NCBI GenBank assembly: GCA_001792895.1
Contig: MARA01000009.1
Coordinates: forward strand, 558,001-622,000
DNA from: Lentinus brumalis
Taxonomy: Eukaryota > Basidiomycota > Agaricomycetes > Polyporales > Polyporaceae
Length of the DNA: 64,000 nt
Direction: 5' to 3'
Shown here: positions 1-11,345 of the stretch, one piece after another
Numbering within the stretch: the stretch's first letter is position 1
Layout of the letters: each line of letters begins with the position of its first letter
The notes under the pieces: model-generated
What the model was told of the DNA's origin: nothing
Databases searched by the model: none
Seen by the model: the letters and a program-made list of their open reading frames with translations, nothing else
Program-made: the position numbers and the translations under genes

Positions 1-165
1 TGAAAGCATGCCGACCTGCAGCAGGAGTTGGACAGGTTACGATGTGCTGCCCGACAGCTGGCCCTTCAACTTTCAGCCACTGTCATAAGCTGCAACTTTC
101 CCGCAAACCACTCGCGAGTACCGCCTTCCCAAGATGAGGACGTCGCTCTCACTTCTGCCGTTGAA

Positions 166-1461
166 ATGACATTAATCAGCATGTTGCAGGTTGACGGCTT
201 CCATGACCTCACCCTGGTCGATGCCCATAGATTCCCGAAGCTCAAGCCAACTGAAATTCTCGTGAAGGTCCCCGCTATGTCTATCTAGGTAGTGCATCGT
301 CTCTTACCGACTGTGGCCGCTGCCCCGGGAGTTGCTCACGCGCATATGCGCCCAGTACCGCGACCTCATCGTCGCCAAGGGCGAGTTCCCTTTCCTACAG
401 AAGTCCCCGTCCCAGGCTTCGGACATGGCCGGAGAGATCATCGCTCTCGGCGAAGACGTCACAGGCTGGAAACTCGGCGAGCGAGTCTGTTCCAACTTCG
501 CAACTGACCACCTCTTCGGAGACGTCACAGAGGAGATCAAGGCGACTAGCCTCGGAGGTTGTCTACGGAGTCTTGACCGAGTATAAGGTCCAGGTCCTGC
601 CTGCTCATGTAAGCCCGCTCCGCTTCATCTCATCGCTTATTTTGCTCTTGGTATACTTCGGCGCATAGGCCCTAGTTCGTATCCCGGAACGCATCAATTA
701 CGAGGAGGCGGCAACCCTCCCGTGCGCTGCATTGACTGGGTACTCTACCCTCATCGACACGAACTCGCTCAAGGCCGGGGACGCGATAGTGGTCCAAGGC
801 ACCGGAGGGGTCTCGAACGTCGATCTCCAGCTCGCCGTCGCCTCCAGCGCACTAGTCATCGTCATATCGTCAACTACAAGACCGTCTCGGACTGGGATGC
901 CGAGGTGCTGCAGATTGTGAGTCTATCTCCTTTGCCACGGTTGATTCAGTGAGGGGCCGATGAAGATGCGAACAGATCAAGGGCAGAGGTGTGGACCATG
1001 TCATCGAGGTCGGCGGACCCCAGACGCTGCTCAAGTCCGTCAACTGTGTCCGCTATGGCGGTACCATCCATATCATCGGCTTCATCGCTGGGTTACGTCT
1101 CTTTCACTGAATCCCAGCCTGGTCGCTGACAGCCTGTACATTGTCAGCGATACTCTGAAGAGGCAAAGGTAGACCTAAGCCGCCTTTCGCTGCTCATACT
1201 CGGGAAATCCGTTTAGCTACGCAGCAACGTCATCGGCTCTCGCACCAAGCGAGTCCGCTATCAACACATGCTGGGAGAGCCCGCGCTAAGTACTCGCGGC
1301 AAATTCGTAGCTTCGAAGAGATGAATCGGCTGATCACTGCAGTCAAGCTGTAGCCAGTCATCGACAGTATGTTCGATTTCGAGCATCTCCGAGAGGCATA
1401 CGAGTACCAGGCACAGTAGCAACACGTCGGGAAGATCGTCATTGAGGTGTCGAAGGACTGA
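166..1461 (+). pseudogene. Decayed zinc-type alcohol dehydrogenase / quinone oxidoreductase (MDR family)
   Basis: Fragments in different frames together resemble a fungal medium-chain dehydrogenase/reductase. An N-terminal piece near 166-285 (KLKPTEILVKV) is followed by a GroES-like part at 360-540 (MAGEIIALGEDVTGWKLGER). A cofactor-domain piece lies at 735-830 (LKAGDAIVVQGTGGVSN), then VDHVIEVGG and GGTIHIIGFIAG near 990-1090, and a C-terminal piece at 1321-1461 ending GKIVIEVSKD. The last piece has in-frame stops at 1351-1353 and 1417-1419. After ALVIVIS, near 850, the part that should carry the rest of the nucleotide-binding fold is missing and the sequence jumps to IVNYKTVSDWDAE. These breaks are too many for sequencing error alone, so I call it a pseudogene. 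Its original substrate cannot be told from the sequence. Confidence 0.75.
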
Positions 1462-3400
1462 AGCAAGCGACCGACCTGACCTCTCGCCCTTGTGCGCAGC
1501 AGAACGGGAACGCTTTGAAACTGCCTTGGCATAGAGATGATTGTAACGTCGACTGCGCGCAGTTTGATTGCTATCGACTACATAGCCGGGACGAGTCTCA
1601 AGTGAGCCTCATGGCTCGTCGTGTCTGTGATCACCGCAGCAAGACACTTCAATTTGCGAGAGACCAGGCAGGAAGGGGCGTTCGGACGACGCTGACACCG
1701 CCTTCCGCAGAGCATTCGAGGTTCCTGGTTGGACGCGAAGCTCCAGTACAACATCAATACTGCCATAGCTGCGGCCATAGATTGCCATAAACGCCCTCGA
1801 ATTCCAAACCACAGCCCGGCACTCGGGTATCATGATAACCGGTACTTATGTAGTGTCTTGCCGCCGGGCCGTGCCCATCGTCCATACACTTGTCGAGACC
1901 TGCACCGATGTTCTTGACCGCTCCTTGGCCATCGAGTATCTCTCTCTCCGGGTTCGGTCGGCTTCTCTGGTAACCGGTGGATCGCATTCGCATCGAAAGG
2001 AATAGCTTGACGATACAGCAGCCAAAACTGATGAACGCACTGCGGATGTACATGCACCGTGGTACAAGTCGGCTATGATTGCTTGGGTCCGAAAAAGTTA
2101 GTGATGAATTGGAGGAGAAGGAAGGGCTCGTCCAAGCGTAAGTCACCTCACGCGAACCTACTTACTTACGTACGGTGGCTGTGCCGACGAGTTAGCCTCG
2201 CCGAGCAGCTGCAGTACGATTGTCCGACTCGGGCTGACCGGAAGCTATAACGTTCGAAGTTCACGAATGTCCATGCTTGGCGAAACAACCCCTATCATAC
2301 AACTACAGACTGTGTAGCCTGCACCCTGCAGTGCGTCGGTCGGGTATGAAGGTCGGATGTGACCAACGCGATCCCGACGCAAGCGGAGGTACCAGAGGGG
2401 CCACACTACGGTTCATGAAATCATCCAGGAGGCCCAGACTCTCAAAGGCGGGGAGCGTAGTGCATGAGAGAGTATACAGTGACGAGGAGGTGAGTAATTG
2501 AAGAGACGGCGAGTACCTGAGGCAGTTTCAGATGTCTTGATCAGCCTCATCGGCCTCCCGCGGGGCGCACATCCAGTCGGTATCGGGCCAGTATGCACTG
2601 GCTAAAAGTCCAGTCAGAGTAGGAAAGTTTGCCAAGGAGGGTTGGGCAGACTCGGGGTGGCGCCGAATGAGTTGTGCTGAGTCAAGAAACTGACCTGCGA
2701 CACGGGCACACTCGGCAGTCGGGCCAGCTGTCACCGTTGAACCTCAGCGTCGAGGAGGCTGGCGGCTGGCCAGTAGCTATAGGAGGGACACCGGGTTGCA
2801 CCGGGACCACGGAGTCAGGACGATTCCCGGTCCCAGGAGCTTGCCGACGTCGACCCCGGTAGGTACGACGATCAAACCGTTGTTGGCAGAGCCCGCCACC
2901 CCATGCAGAGGATTGCGCCGGATGCAGGCGGTGTCGTCTGGGCGCTGCGATCGTTGCTGCGAAGCTGTTGGTGGAGAACTTCTTCGAATTCGGAAAGATT
3001 TTGAAGAATGGAATCCCATCTCGGTGTGGATAAGTGTGGGCGCATGGGCGCCCCCGGTATCGCCGCCGGGATTCACGAAGTGCGATGACAAAACAAACAG
3101 AGTGTTCGAGGGGCACTTACAGAAAGAATGCTGAAAGAGGTTTGAGGCTAGCCCGCCGCGATCGGGGTGGTAAGCAAGGCTGAAACAGAGCTCCCGGACT
3201 TGCCGGTATACTTGCGCAGCGTTTCCCGCCAGTGGTCGTCCAGCGCGATCAGATAACGGCCACACAAATATTCTATCGGGTGTTCATCTGGGAGAAAACT
3301 GCGCACGCCGAGCCAGCGACCGTGGATTGCAGCGCGGGTGGAAGTGTTGAGGATAGGAGCAGTCTCCGAGAAAGTGCGTAACTACGATTGGGTAAGGGCG
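1462..3400. other. Gene-poor stretch with decayed coding-like fragments
   Basis: No intact gene is recognised. Coding-like plus-strand fragments occur near 1725-1850 (DAKLQYNINTAIAAAI, then NALEFQTTARHSGIMITG in another frame). Another lies at 2085-2138 (SEKVSDELEEKEGLVQA) and is followed directly by a GTAAGT donor. Frames change repeatedly and stops interrupt them. This looks like a second decayed gene next to the dehydrogenase pseudogene; its family was not identified. Confidence 0.35.
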
Positions 3401-3420
3401 TGTGCCGGGAAGGCGCTCAT

Positions 3421-3856
3421 ATGACGCAGTACGGAATGGGCGGCAAGGGTCTGCTACCTCCCACTACTTCAAGTACTTCTCATCTGATTCCGATGCTTTC
3501 CTCCATCTCCTCCTTTCTGCCTTCTGCCCTGCAGATCGGCAACGACAAGTCCCCGCCTCACCAGGACTCTGACAAGCATCTCACCCAGTCCCCTACATCC
3601 AAGGACGACGACGATATGGCCATAGACGAGCATGGAGCGAAGAAGAAGAAAGAGAGGTCTAACGAGGTCAGTCTCTCCCATTTTCTCCTTGTCTTTCAAC
3701 GGCTTGGGTACGTCACGTTGTGCGCAAGCAGCAGCGCGACTTGGCGGGCCCGTTGGCGAAACCGTGCAGCAACGAGAGCGCAAGCTTTTAGACCTCGGGT
3801 GGTGGGAATCATCCTGCAACCGTGGCGCGCCTCCCCTCCCTCCCGTTTGTCCTCTG
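3421..3856 (+). CDS. Possible 5' exons of an unidentified gene
   Basis: From ATG 3421 a reading frame runs through a Ser/Thr/Pro-rich part to an acidic-basic stretch (DDDDMAIDEHGAKKKKERSNE), where a GTCAGT donor follows at about 3667. An acceptor (CCGTGCAG) near 3770 would join it to QRERKLLDLGWWESS. Composition and splice signals look gene-like, but no continuation to a convincing stop was found and no family is recognised. It may be a remnant. The rest of the stretch to 4549 holds only antisense and overlapping short frames plus the promoter region of the next gene. Confidence 0.25.
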
Positions 3857-4549
3857 CTACTGCAAGGACGTCTTTACTCATGGCGGGGAGTATCGGGCTG
3901 CCGCTGTTGCCTGTATGCCTCTGCAGTCTCCGAGCAAGGGCGGTATGTAGGGTCTCGCATATGCGCGCCTATGTATGCGCCTTTGTGAGAGCTCCGGCAT
4001 CGTTCCCGCCTCTGTGCACGTCGTACCACATTCCAGGAATGGGTTCCTCACGAGGCATTCTTGCGTGGGGTCGCGTGCATAGCAGCAGGGCACGTCTGCT
4101 GTCCCTCAGTCCTCTTCCGTCCAATCAGCGCTCGGAGGTGATTCTCAAACCCTACCAAGCCGTGGCGGAGTATGTGATCGCGCCCATTCTCTGTATTGTG
4201 CGCCATGCACCGGTTAGCAGATCGCAACTGCCTTGGATGCTCCTGCTGTGCGGTCGAACGCGCTGATGCATCTCATCGCTCTTCCCTGCCGGTAGCCGGA
4301 CTTCGAAGTATTGCTCCTTGCGCGCCTCTTCTGTCGAGAACATCCTGTCATGGCCTTGGTTGCGCAGTATGTCGAGACATGAGTAGAATGCGCCGCAGCT
4401 CGTTGTGTACGCGCTGCGCAATGATGGCGACCCTCTGGATGTATTCGTTGAGGCGCGTCCCACATAAGTATAACAGCGACGCGGGCACTTCGCTATACGA
4501 TCCGCACTGTTCTGATCGATTCCTTTGGCGTGCATACAGTATATTGACC

Positions 4550-6681
4550 ATGCCTCCACAGTCCTTCATCGTCGTACGACCGCCCCCATCGAAAACGAAC
4601 CACCCTCTTAACCTTCAGGTGCAACTCGTCCCTCCTAGCAACCGAGATCTGTCGACTGGCCGCCGCTCTCGTGAACCTTCTCTAGGGCCGGAAGCGGATG
4701 ACGGCGCGTCCGACATGCAGCTCAGGCGGACAAGCTCCAACCGCTCCGACGTGTCTATGTATTCCTCCTACTCCACGACTTCATTCTCATCCGTCGCGTC
4801 CACTTCCACAACATCTTCGGGCCGGCGCATGATCATCCCTCTATACAATCTGCAAGCCCATAGCGTTCTGACGAACGTCATCGTCGACGCCGGCACGGAT
4901 GCAAAGGTCGCCAAATTTCAAAAGCGCGGCCTCGAGGTGATCGGCCTCGCTGTGCTAGAACCCATTGAGGTCTGGGGCGAGGGCGGTAATCCGACACTGC
5001 TCCCAGGGCATTCGCCCAGCTTGGCACCGGGCTCTCTTCCCGACGAGAATACTCCCCGCAGAAGCACTGATTTTGCACATGGCACTCACACGCCGACTTC
5101 CTCGGCGCTCTCACTCACATCTGACGACATGCCACACTCTCCTACCCCGGCTACACCTGCAGCCCTGCCTACTACCCCCTTCACGCCCTCGACGCCCAGG
5201 AATACCCCCGGCGCGAAGAAGTTCTTCGGCAAACTCTTCAAGCGTCGCGCTGAGTCCCCCACAGGTCCTCCCGCCTATCCCCCGTCGCCGCTACCACCGA
5301 TCACCGCCCAACCACCTTCTCCTCATCAAGCCCGGACGCCCATTCCCTCTGACGCTCCTGAATCGCGCCGGTCGTCGTTGTTGCTTGGCGGGAACCTGAA
5401 CGTCGCCGGCCACTCGCCTAATCCATCGAGCTCCGAGCCTCCTCCGTCCGCAGGCCCGCGTGACAGCGTATTCCTGCAACCTCCGATCCTGGGCATTCAG
5501 CCCTCCCTGAGTTCGCAGACGTACCCCCGCGCGGCCGGCCGACGAAGTACGTCTGGGTCGTCCGGAAATGGCTCAAGGGCACGCCCGAGTCCCTCATCGG
5601 CGGCATGAAGGACAAGTTCCAGGTGCGCAATGGAAACGTTATTGGCACAAGCACAGTAGAGAGTCTGGTCGAGGTGCGCTTCGAGTGGGCCCGGAGCAGC
5701 AAGAAGCGGCGGAGCCGGAGGGACGGCGCGGGCGACGACGAGCACAACGCGCGTCCGAAACGGCACAGCATCGCCACGTCCTCTGCGGCGCAGTCGATGT
5801 CGTCCCTTCATCAGCAGCAGCCACAGGTCGTCGTCGTCGAGGACGCACCGAACACCAAGAGGGCGAAACGCCGCTCCGTGACGCGTCAGTCCCTGGACTC
5901 GCGCCGATCTGGTTCCCCGGGCGCGAGCGTGACGACGGACGAGGAACACCGGAAGGCGAGCCCGACGACGACGACGGAGAACGATGGGGACGAGAGCGAC
6001 CCGGAGGACTCTGAAACCCCGTGGACGTGCACGCTCGTCGTGCGCAGGCTATCGCCCTCGCGCCTGCCGGTCTCAGGCACCCCAGGGTCGAGCACCGTGC
6101 GCGTAAAGGTCGCGGGCGTCGTGCCGACCCCGCACCACCCGAAGGTTGTCGCGTTGCTCAAAGTGCCGTTCCCGCTGCCGGACATCGAGGTCGAGCGCGT
6201 GAACGTGCGGAAGCGCATCCTGACGCCCGCCGGCGTCGCGCGGCCCGCGCTCTATGCGGACGACTCGCGCCCCGGAACTGCCAATGGTGGGTCGGCCAAC
6301 GGCTTGAGCAAGAGCCCCGCGAGCGCAGTGCGGGGCTTCTTTAGTGGGAAAGACCAGAATGGAGGGGATGGGGCGGGCGCAGGTTATCACGCGGAGGGGC
6401 TCATCCTGACGGCAGAGGAGATTAAGGATGTGGTGTCGAGCACCGCGCTTTGGCTGGTCGTCAGGGAGGGCTTTGGTGGTGTGGGAAGGTTAGCAGGAAG
6501 GGCGATGGAGGCTGGCGCATCCGGTGATTCGTGGGCGCATCTGTGCCGTGCTGCGGAGGCGGGTTTCTTCAAGTTGAGGGACGTCTGGTGCAGGTGTTGG
6601 GGGTGGAGACGGGCTTCAACGCGTGTGCTTGTGGGTTGTGGGCTATTTATGCGAGAACTGGTTCGTGTCCGTTTTGCTTGA
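4550..6681 (+). CDS. Conserved fungal protein of unknown function with Ser/Pro-rich N-terminal half
   Basis: The ATG at 4550 opens MPPQSFIVVRPPPSK. The first about 300 codons are rich in Ser, Thr and Pro, with a basic patch GAKKFFGKLFKRR. A folded-looking segment, MIIPLYNLQAHSVLTNVIVD, spans about 4830-4890. The second half starts at TKYVWVVRKWLKGTPESL (from about 5547), continues through FEWARSSKKRRSRR and an acidic linker, then TPWTCTLVVRRLSP, and ends with a motif near LTAEEIKDVVSSTALWLVVR. The halves are in different frames. A 59-nt GT-AG intron at 5460-5518 (donor GTGACA, acceptor TTCGCAG) joins them in frame, but a one-base assembly error is an alternative. The blocks look like a fungal protein conserved across species; I do not know its role. 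Confidence 0.7.
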
Positions 6682-7626
6682 CGCGGCTGCGTGTCGTGCT
6701 CATTGTTGCTTATTCCTCTTGTTGGTTATAGGCGCGATACGCCGCGATGTCGCACGTCGCGGATGGAAGCCCGTTCTCTGCACGGGCTGGGCTTCCTCTT
6801 GTATTTATACCGACCGCTGCCGCTCAAGTCTTTCAAATTCGTTCTCGGCAACGAGCACTCCCGTGCAGTGTGTCGCTGCACGTCCCTCAACGCGTTCTCT
6901 TTCGACCGTTCCTCCGACAACTCCAAGTAATATCTATTTCAACGAACAGGTTACGCGTCCTCTCCTCACTGCTCTGGCTTTCTGTCTCATTGGTCTCGCG
7001 CGGTCGTCTGTGTTCTTCGCGCTCACAAGTTGTTCAACCATCATGTCATCTCTCATTGTTTGGCCCCTTCAGTCTTCTCACGTCCGGCGTCGCACGCTTT
7101 GCATTTCTCACGACCGCACGACATTCACACTCTCATTCCCGCATATCACATCCATTCATCCTATGCATGTCATGTCTTCTGAACGCCACCGTCCTTCGAT
7201 CCCAATCCTGATCCGTATACCTCATCACATGTATCTCGTACCGCGGACTACTTGCGAATCCGCGCACGCATCCACATCCCCATATCTGTCTTCCTGTGCA
7301 CAACCTTATCATTTACCTGCGCATACATAGGTTAGAGTTTTCGCTAGTGCTGTGACGACTACCAGCTAGTTTCCTGCGCCATCTACTTGTATTCCGCTCG
7401 CAGCTCGCAGCGTATATCCCCATGCGTATCATATGTCGTTCGGTCCGCAGCGTCGTCGTTATTTATCGTGCTTATAATTATCGGTGTTCATGTCTGTCGT
7501 TTGGAATACGGTCCACTGTCTATCCGCTTGCTCTTCCGGTGCGTCGAGGCAGGTTGTGAGTCGTAAACATGTGGATTCTGACTCCTCCCCACAGATATAA
7601 CAGTATGGCATGATCACACAGTGGCT
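6682..7626. other. 3' flanking sequence, no gene seen
   Basis: C/T-rich sequence between two convergent genes, probably the 3' untranslated and terminator regions of both. Only short frames with no family resemblance occur here. Confidence 0.5.
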
Positions 7627-8483
7627 TCACTTCATGAGGCGTGCCCGCACCTCGAGCAGCTTAGCCACCGACTCCCGCTTGAGCAGCCTCTGGTGCCACC
7701 TGCGGTTCGCCGCTTCAGTTAGAATGTCGACCTCAGCAATCGCGAGCAGGACCACTTACGCATAGAAGGCGGGATACGTCTTCTCAACATCCACATCGGT
7801 TCGGTCCGACAAGGCCATTGTTGTGGCGAGCAAGTCCCACATGATGAAGGAGATGTCCGCGATCGTGAGCTTCCCACCGACAAGCCAGCCCGAGGGCTGC
7901 TTAGCGAGGACGCCGTCCAGCACGCCGAACACGCGGAGAATCTCGTTCTGGTAGCGTTCCACTGCGCTCGGGACACGCTCGGGATGCGAGTTCTTGAACC
8001 AGAACACCTGGCCGTAGTATGGGCTAGAACACCGGAAGTCAGCCTTTCCGTGCAGGATATTTTGCGAGCAAATTGGGACGAGGGCGTACCCTTGGCCGGA
8101 TGCCTGAAAGAAGAGCCACTGGAGCATGGTGTACTTGTCCTTCTCGCCGACCACGGAGATCTTGTGCTCCTTGTCGTACTTCTCCACGAGGTACAGGTAG
8201 ATGGCGTTGGACTCCCAGATGACGAAGTCGCCGTTGTGATGGTCGATGAGCGTGGGGATGCGCCCGTTGGGATTATACTGCGTGTGCTCGGGACCCTTCT
8301 GCTCCTTCTTGCCGAAGTCGAGGTAGACGCTGTGATAGGAAAGGCCGAGCTCCTCTAGTACAAAAGCGACCTTCCTGCAGATGAGGGGTCAGTAAGAAGA
8401 TGACCACGGGGATGTTCGTGGACATACCAGCCATTTGGGCCGCTGGAGTGGGTGTAAAACGTGAATTGCTTGCCGTGAGACAT
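7627..8483 (-). CDS. Glutathione S-transferase, Ure2/GTT2-like (copy 1)
   Basis: Four exons on the minus strand start at ATG 8483-8481 (MSHGKQFTFYTHSSGPNGW) and end at the stop at 7627-7629. Intron 1 splits the codon for W in PNGW. Intron 2 follows FFQASGQG, and intron 3 follows VEKTYPAFYA. The N-terminal thioredoxin-like domain shows NPNGRIPTLIDHHNGDFVIWES, which carries the cis-Pro and the glutathione-contacting ES pair of this family. The C-terminal helical domain has PYYGQVFWFKNSHPE and GKLTIADISFIMWD. About 235 residues is a normal length. The enzyme should conjugate or reduce small electrophiles with glutathione in the cytosol. It is a close paralogue of the gene at 10481-11345 in the same orientation, so the pair arose by tandem duplication. 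Confidence 0.92.
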
Positions 8484-8587
8484 ACTCAGAAGATTCAAGC
8501 GTGATTAGGTGAGCTGTTGATTTCAGCAGGTATGAGATGGATAAGAGTGACTGACGATCTACAGACCTGTTGATCTCTAGCTGAAGT

Positions 8588-8594
8588 CTTTATA
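8588..8594 (-). promoter_or_regulatory. TATA box of GST copy 1
   Basis: TATAAAG on the minus strand, 105 bases upstream of the start codon, a normal distance for a fungal TATA element. Confidence 0.5.
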
Positions 8595-9746
8595 TCCTTC
8601 ATGAAGCGTCTGCTGCACGGTCCCGGAGGACCTCCGGTGTTCGTCAGCACCCGGATATGTGGAAGTATGTATTGTACACTCAGCTGATGCTTTACCTCAG
8701 CGAGCGGGATCGGTTGCCGCATGCGCTAATCGTATGGCTACGTGTTGGCTTCTACACCCCCGTTCTAGACAGATGCCAATCTGAGCTCAGTCGCCGAAGA
8801 ACGTCATGAGAGTCACCGCGGTCTTCGGAGTGAGCCGAAAGGAGCTCGCTCCGAGATGCAATACGCGAAATTGGAAACTCTCAGGTGAGAGATTGAGCTC
8901 CATATGAGCTCGGGCGATGGATCTCATAGAGAGACTTTCGTGGCACGTTGGGCTGTCCTCGCCATGTTGGGGCTCTAATCGGCCTCAGCATGAAGCAGGC
9001 GCAGAGGCCTTCCACGGTATTGTTCAGTTCTTGCATCGCGACGACATCCCACATAAATTCGGATAGCGAATGATACTCAGTACTTATTATAATCACTATT
9101 CGATACTAGTAGATACAGCTTTCAAACAGATACTATACTTCACTTACTAATACTAAGTAAGTACTCAGTACTCAGCCTCCAACTCCCCGCTCTCCGAAGC
9201 TCCGACAGTCCACGACAGAGCTCAACTTCTACTTACGCGCAGCCTAAGCCTAATAGGAAGCTCTTATCTCTACGATTACTCAGTGCAGTTGGAAGACGAC
9301 ATACCTGGGAGTTTGTATCAAGCTTATCACACTTAACTGAACGTGCGACATGGAGCCTCGGGAGTCGGAATGTTTACGACTCAGAACTCCGTGGCTACCA
9401 GTGGAATGTACTTACTTAGACACTCACTACATGACTCCGGCTCAATACACACAAGCTGAAGGAGCCTGAGGTAGCGGCAGACGGCGCAGGTGCAGGAGGG
9501 GACACAAGCTGGGGCCCGGGGGAGGAGGTGGAGGGAAGAGACAAGAGCGAAGAGAGCGACGCACTTGTAGGTTACGAAAATTTTGTGCGCTTGTACAAAC
9601 ATCAACAACATTCCTTCTCCCGAGTGAGAACGTCATCTGGGTCTATTCATCGGAAGGTGACTATGGGGACACGGGGACTCTCCATACGAGGGAAACCGAG
9701 GAACCTCGACAGGTTCCCAAGCAACACCTCAGTGTGAGGGACTCAC
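8595..9746. other. Intergenic region upstream of GST copy 1, no gene seen
   Basis: There are no convincing frames. A simple AT-rich patch of GATACTA/AGTACT-type words lies at about 9075-9180. The stretch 9470-9540 is purine-rich. Confidence 0.5.
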
Positions 9747-9748
9747 TA

Positions 9749-10025
9749 CTGTACCATTTCGAATTGTTCGACCAGTCACGCATAACAGGCCCCCGAATTG
9801 GTCGGAATTTGGGCGCCTGTCACGCGTAACTCGGAGGCTGGTCGAAACCACCCGGCCGGCGCTTACATATGCCGGGGGCGGCGCGCTGTCGCGCGCCCTA
9901 TTTGTGGCTAATTTTGGTCGAATTTTCGCCCAATGTCACGGTCACCGGCCGGTTGGTCGAATATGTTCGACGAAATCGGCCTGTCACGGGTCACAGGGCT
10001 GGTCGAACAATTCGAAATGGTACAG
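9749..10025. mobile_element. MITE with perfect 27-bp terminal inverted repeats and TA target duplication
   Basis: The left end at 9749-9775 (beginning CTGTACCATTTCGAATTG) is the exact reverse complement of the right end at 9999-10025. Both are flanked by TA, at 9747-9748 and 10026-10027. Weaker inverted similarity continues inward (left CATAACAGGCC near 9780, right GGCCTGTCACGGG near 9978). The element is 277 bp and has no coding capacity. The TA duplication and size fit a miniature element mobilised by a Tc1/mariner-type transposase, which is an inference. Perfect ends suggest recent insertion. It sits in the intergenic region between the two GST genes. Confidence 0.88.
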
Positions 10026-10252
10026 TATCTCGTTCGGGCCTCCATGCATAGGCTGACGGTGAGAGCCGTACTGACCTCTACTTGGGGTCCGCTCGGAGAC
10101 TCAAAGGGAGGGGAGGCGCGTGAGGCCGCAATGAGCACGGTTCCAGCTCAAGCTGAGCTGGTCTGCTTGCCCTGTGCCGATCTCATTTGTCAAATCTCGT
10201 GGTAAGCTCAAGTTGAGTTGGCGGTGTAGCCTACGTGGCGAGTAAGGTACAC

Positions 10253-10371
10253 ACCATGAACCTTATTCCCACTCTGGCAAGTTTGAAATGGTGGGCCCAA
10301 CGGCTATCCGGGAGTTGAACGTTGAACCCTTTGCGGTTCGTTGGTCAGCATGTATCAAGAAGCATCCGGAC
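10253..10371. repeat. Duplication remnant, left member
   Basis: Contains GCAAGTTTGAAATG near 10277 and ATCAAGAAGCAT near 10356. The same words recur in the same order near 11654 and 11720. Each lies upstream of one GST gene, as expected if the tandem duplication included upstream sequence. Confidence 0.55.
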
Positions 10372-10480
10372 ACCTCCGTTGCAAATGCTAGGTTCGCATG
10401 TATTTCTAGCTCTCACAGTACATACTTGATTGACGTTACGTATGGCCTCCCATAGAGGGTGTCAGCCTCGGTGCGATCCC

Positions 10481-11345
10481 TCAGTTCATGAGGCTTGCTC
10501 TAACCACCAGCAATTTAGCCACCGGCTCGTACTTGAGCAGTCTTTGATGCCACCTGTTTTCACCGCTTCAGTAAGACAGATGATCTCAACCAGGAGCAGG
10601 ACGACTAACGCATAGAAGGCGGGGTACGTCTTTTCGACGTCTACATCAGGCCGGTCCTTCAACGCAATAGTCATGGCGGCCAAATCCCACATGACGAAGG
10701 AGAGGTCCGCGATGGTGAGCTTCCCACCCACAAGCCATCCCGAGGGCTGTTTGACGAGGACGCCATCGAGGACGCCGAAGACGCGAAGGATCTCATTCTG
10801 ATAGCGCTCCACTGCGCTCGGCACGGGCTCGGGGTGGGCGTTCTTGAACCAGAACACCTGGCCATAGTAAGGGCTGAGCAAGCAGTGAGTCAGCCTCACA
10901 AATACGGCCGATAGTGATTGATGAAAGAGCGAGAGAGTCGCACGAACCCTTGGCCAGACGCCTGGAAGAAGAGCCATTGGAACAAGCTGTGTGTGTCCTT
11001 CTCGTCGGCGACCGAGATCTTGTGATCCTTGTCGTACTTGTCTACGAGGTAGAGCAAGATGGCGTTAGACTCCCATATCACGAAGTCGCCGTTGTGGTGA
11101 TCGATGAGTGTCGGGATGCGGCCGTTGGGGTTGTATTGCGTGTGCTCTGCAGCCCTGTGCTCCTGCTTGGTGAAGTCGATGTAGATGCTGTGGTAGGAAA
11201 GTCCGAGTTCCTCGAGCACGAAAGCTACCTTCCTGAGAGCGAACTGGTAAGTAGAGCTATGCTGGTCTCATGTGGGCTTCATGACGTACCAGCCGTTTGG
11301 GCCGCTCTTGTGAGTGTATAACGTGAACTGCTTGTCGTGAGACAT
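10481..11345 (-). CDS. Glutathione S-transferase, Ure2/GTT2-like (copy 2)
   Basis: Four exons run from ATG 11345-11343 (MSHDKQFTLYTHKSGPNGW) to the stop at 10481-10483. Its intron positions are identical to those of copy 1. Intron 2 has the less usual donor GTTCGT and intron 3 has GTTAGT. The thioredoxin-fold part keeps NPNGRIPTLIDHHNGDFVIWES. The helical part keeps PYYGQVFWFKNAHPE and GKLTIADLSFVMWD, and the last exon encodes WHQRLLKYEPVAKLL. The predicted role is the same as copy 1, glutathione-dependent detoxification or redox work in the cytosol. The differences (for example FTKQEHRAAEH against FGKKEQKGPEH) show the duplication is not recent. Confidence 0.92.

Noticed and set aside
4196..4549. 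In-frame extension upstream of ATG 4550
   Set aside because: Cys/Arg-rich and untypical composition. The ATG at 4550 begins the coding-like Ser/Pro-rich sequence, so the upstream part is treated as leader.
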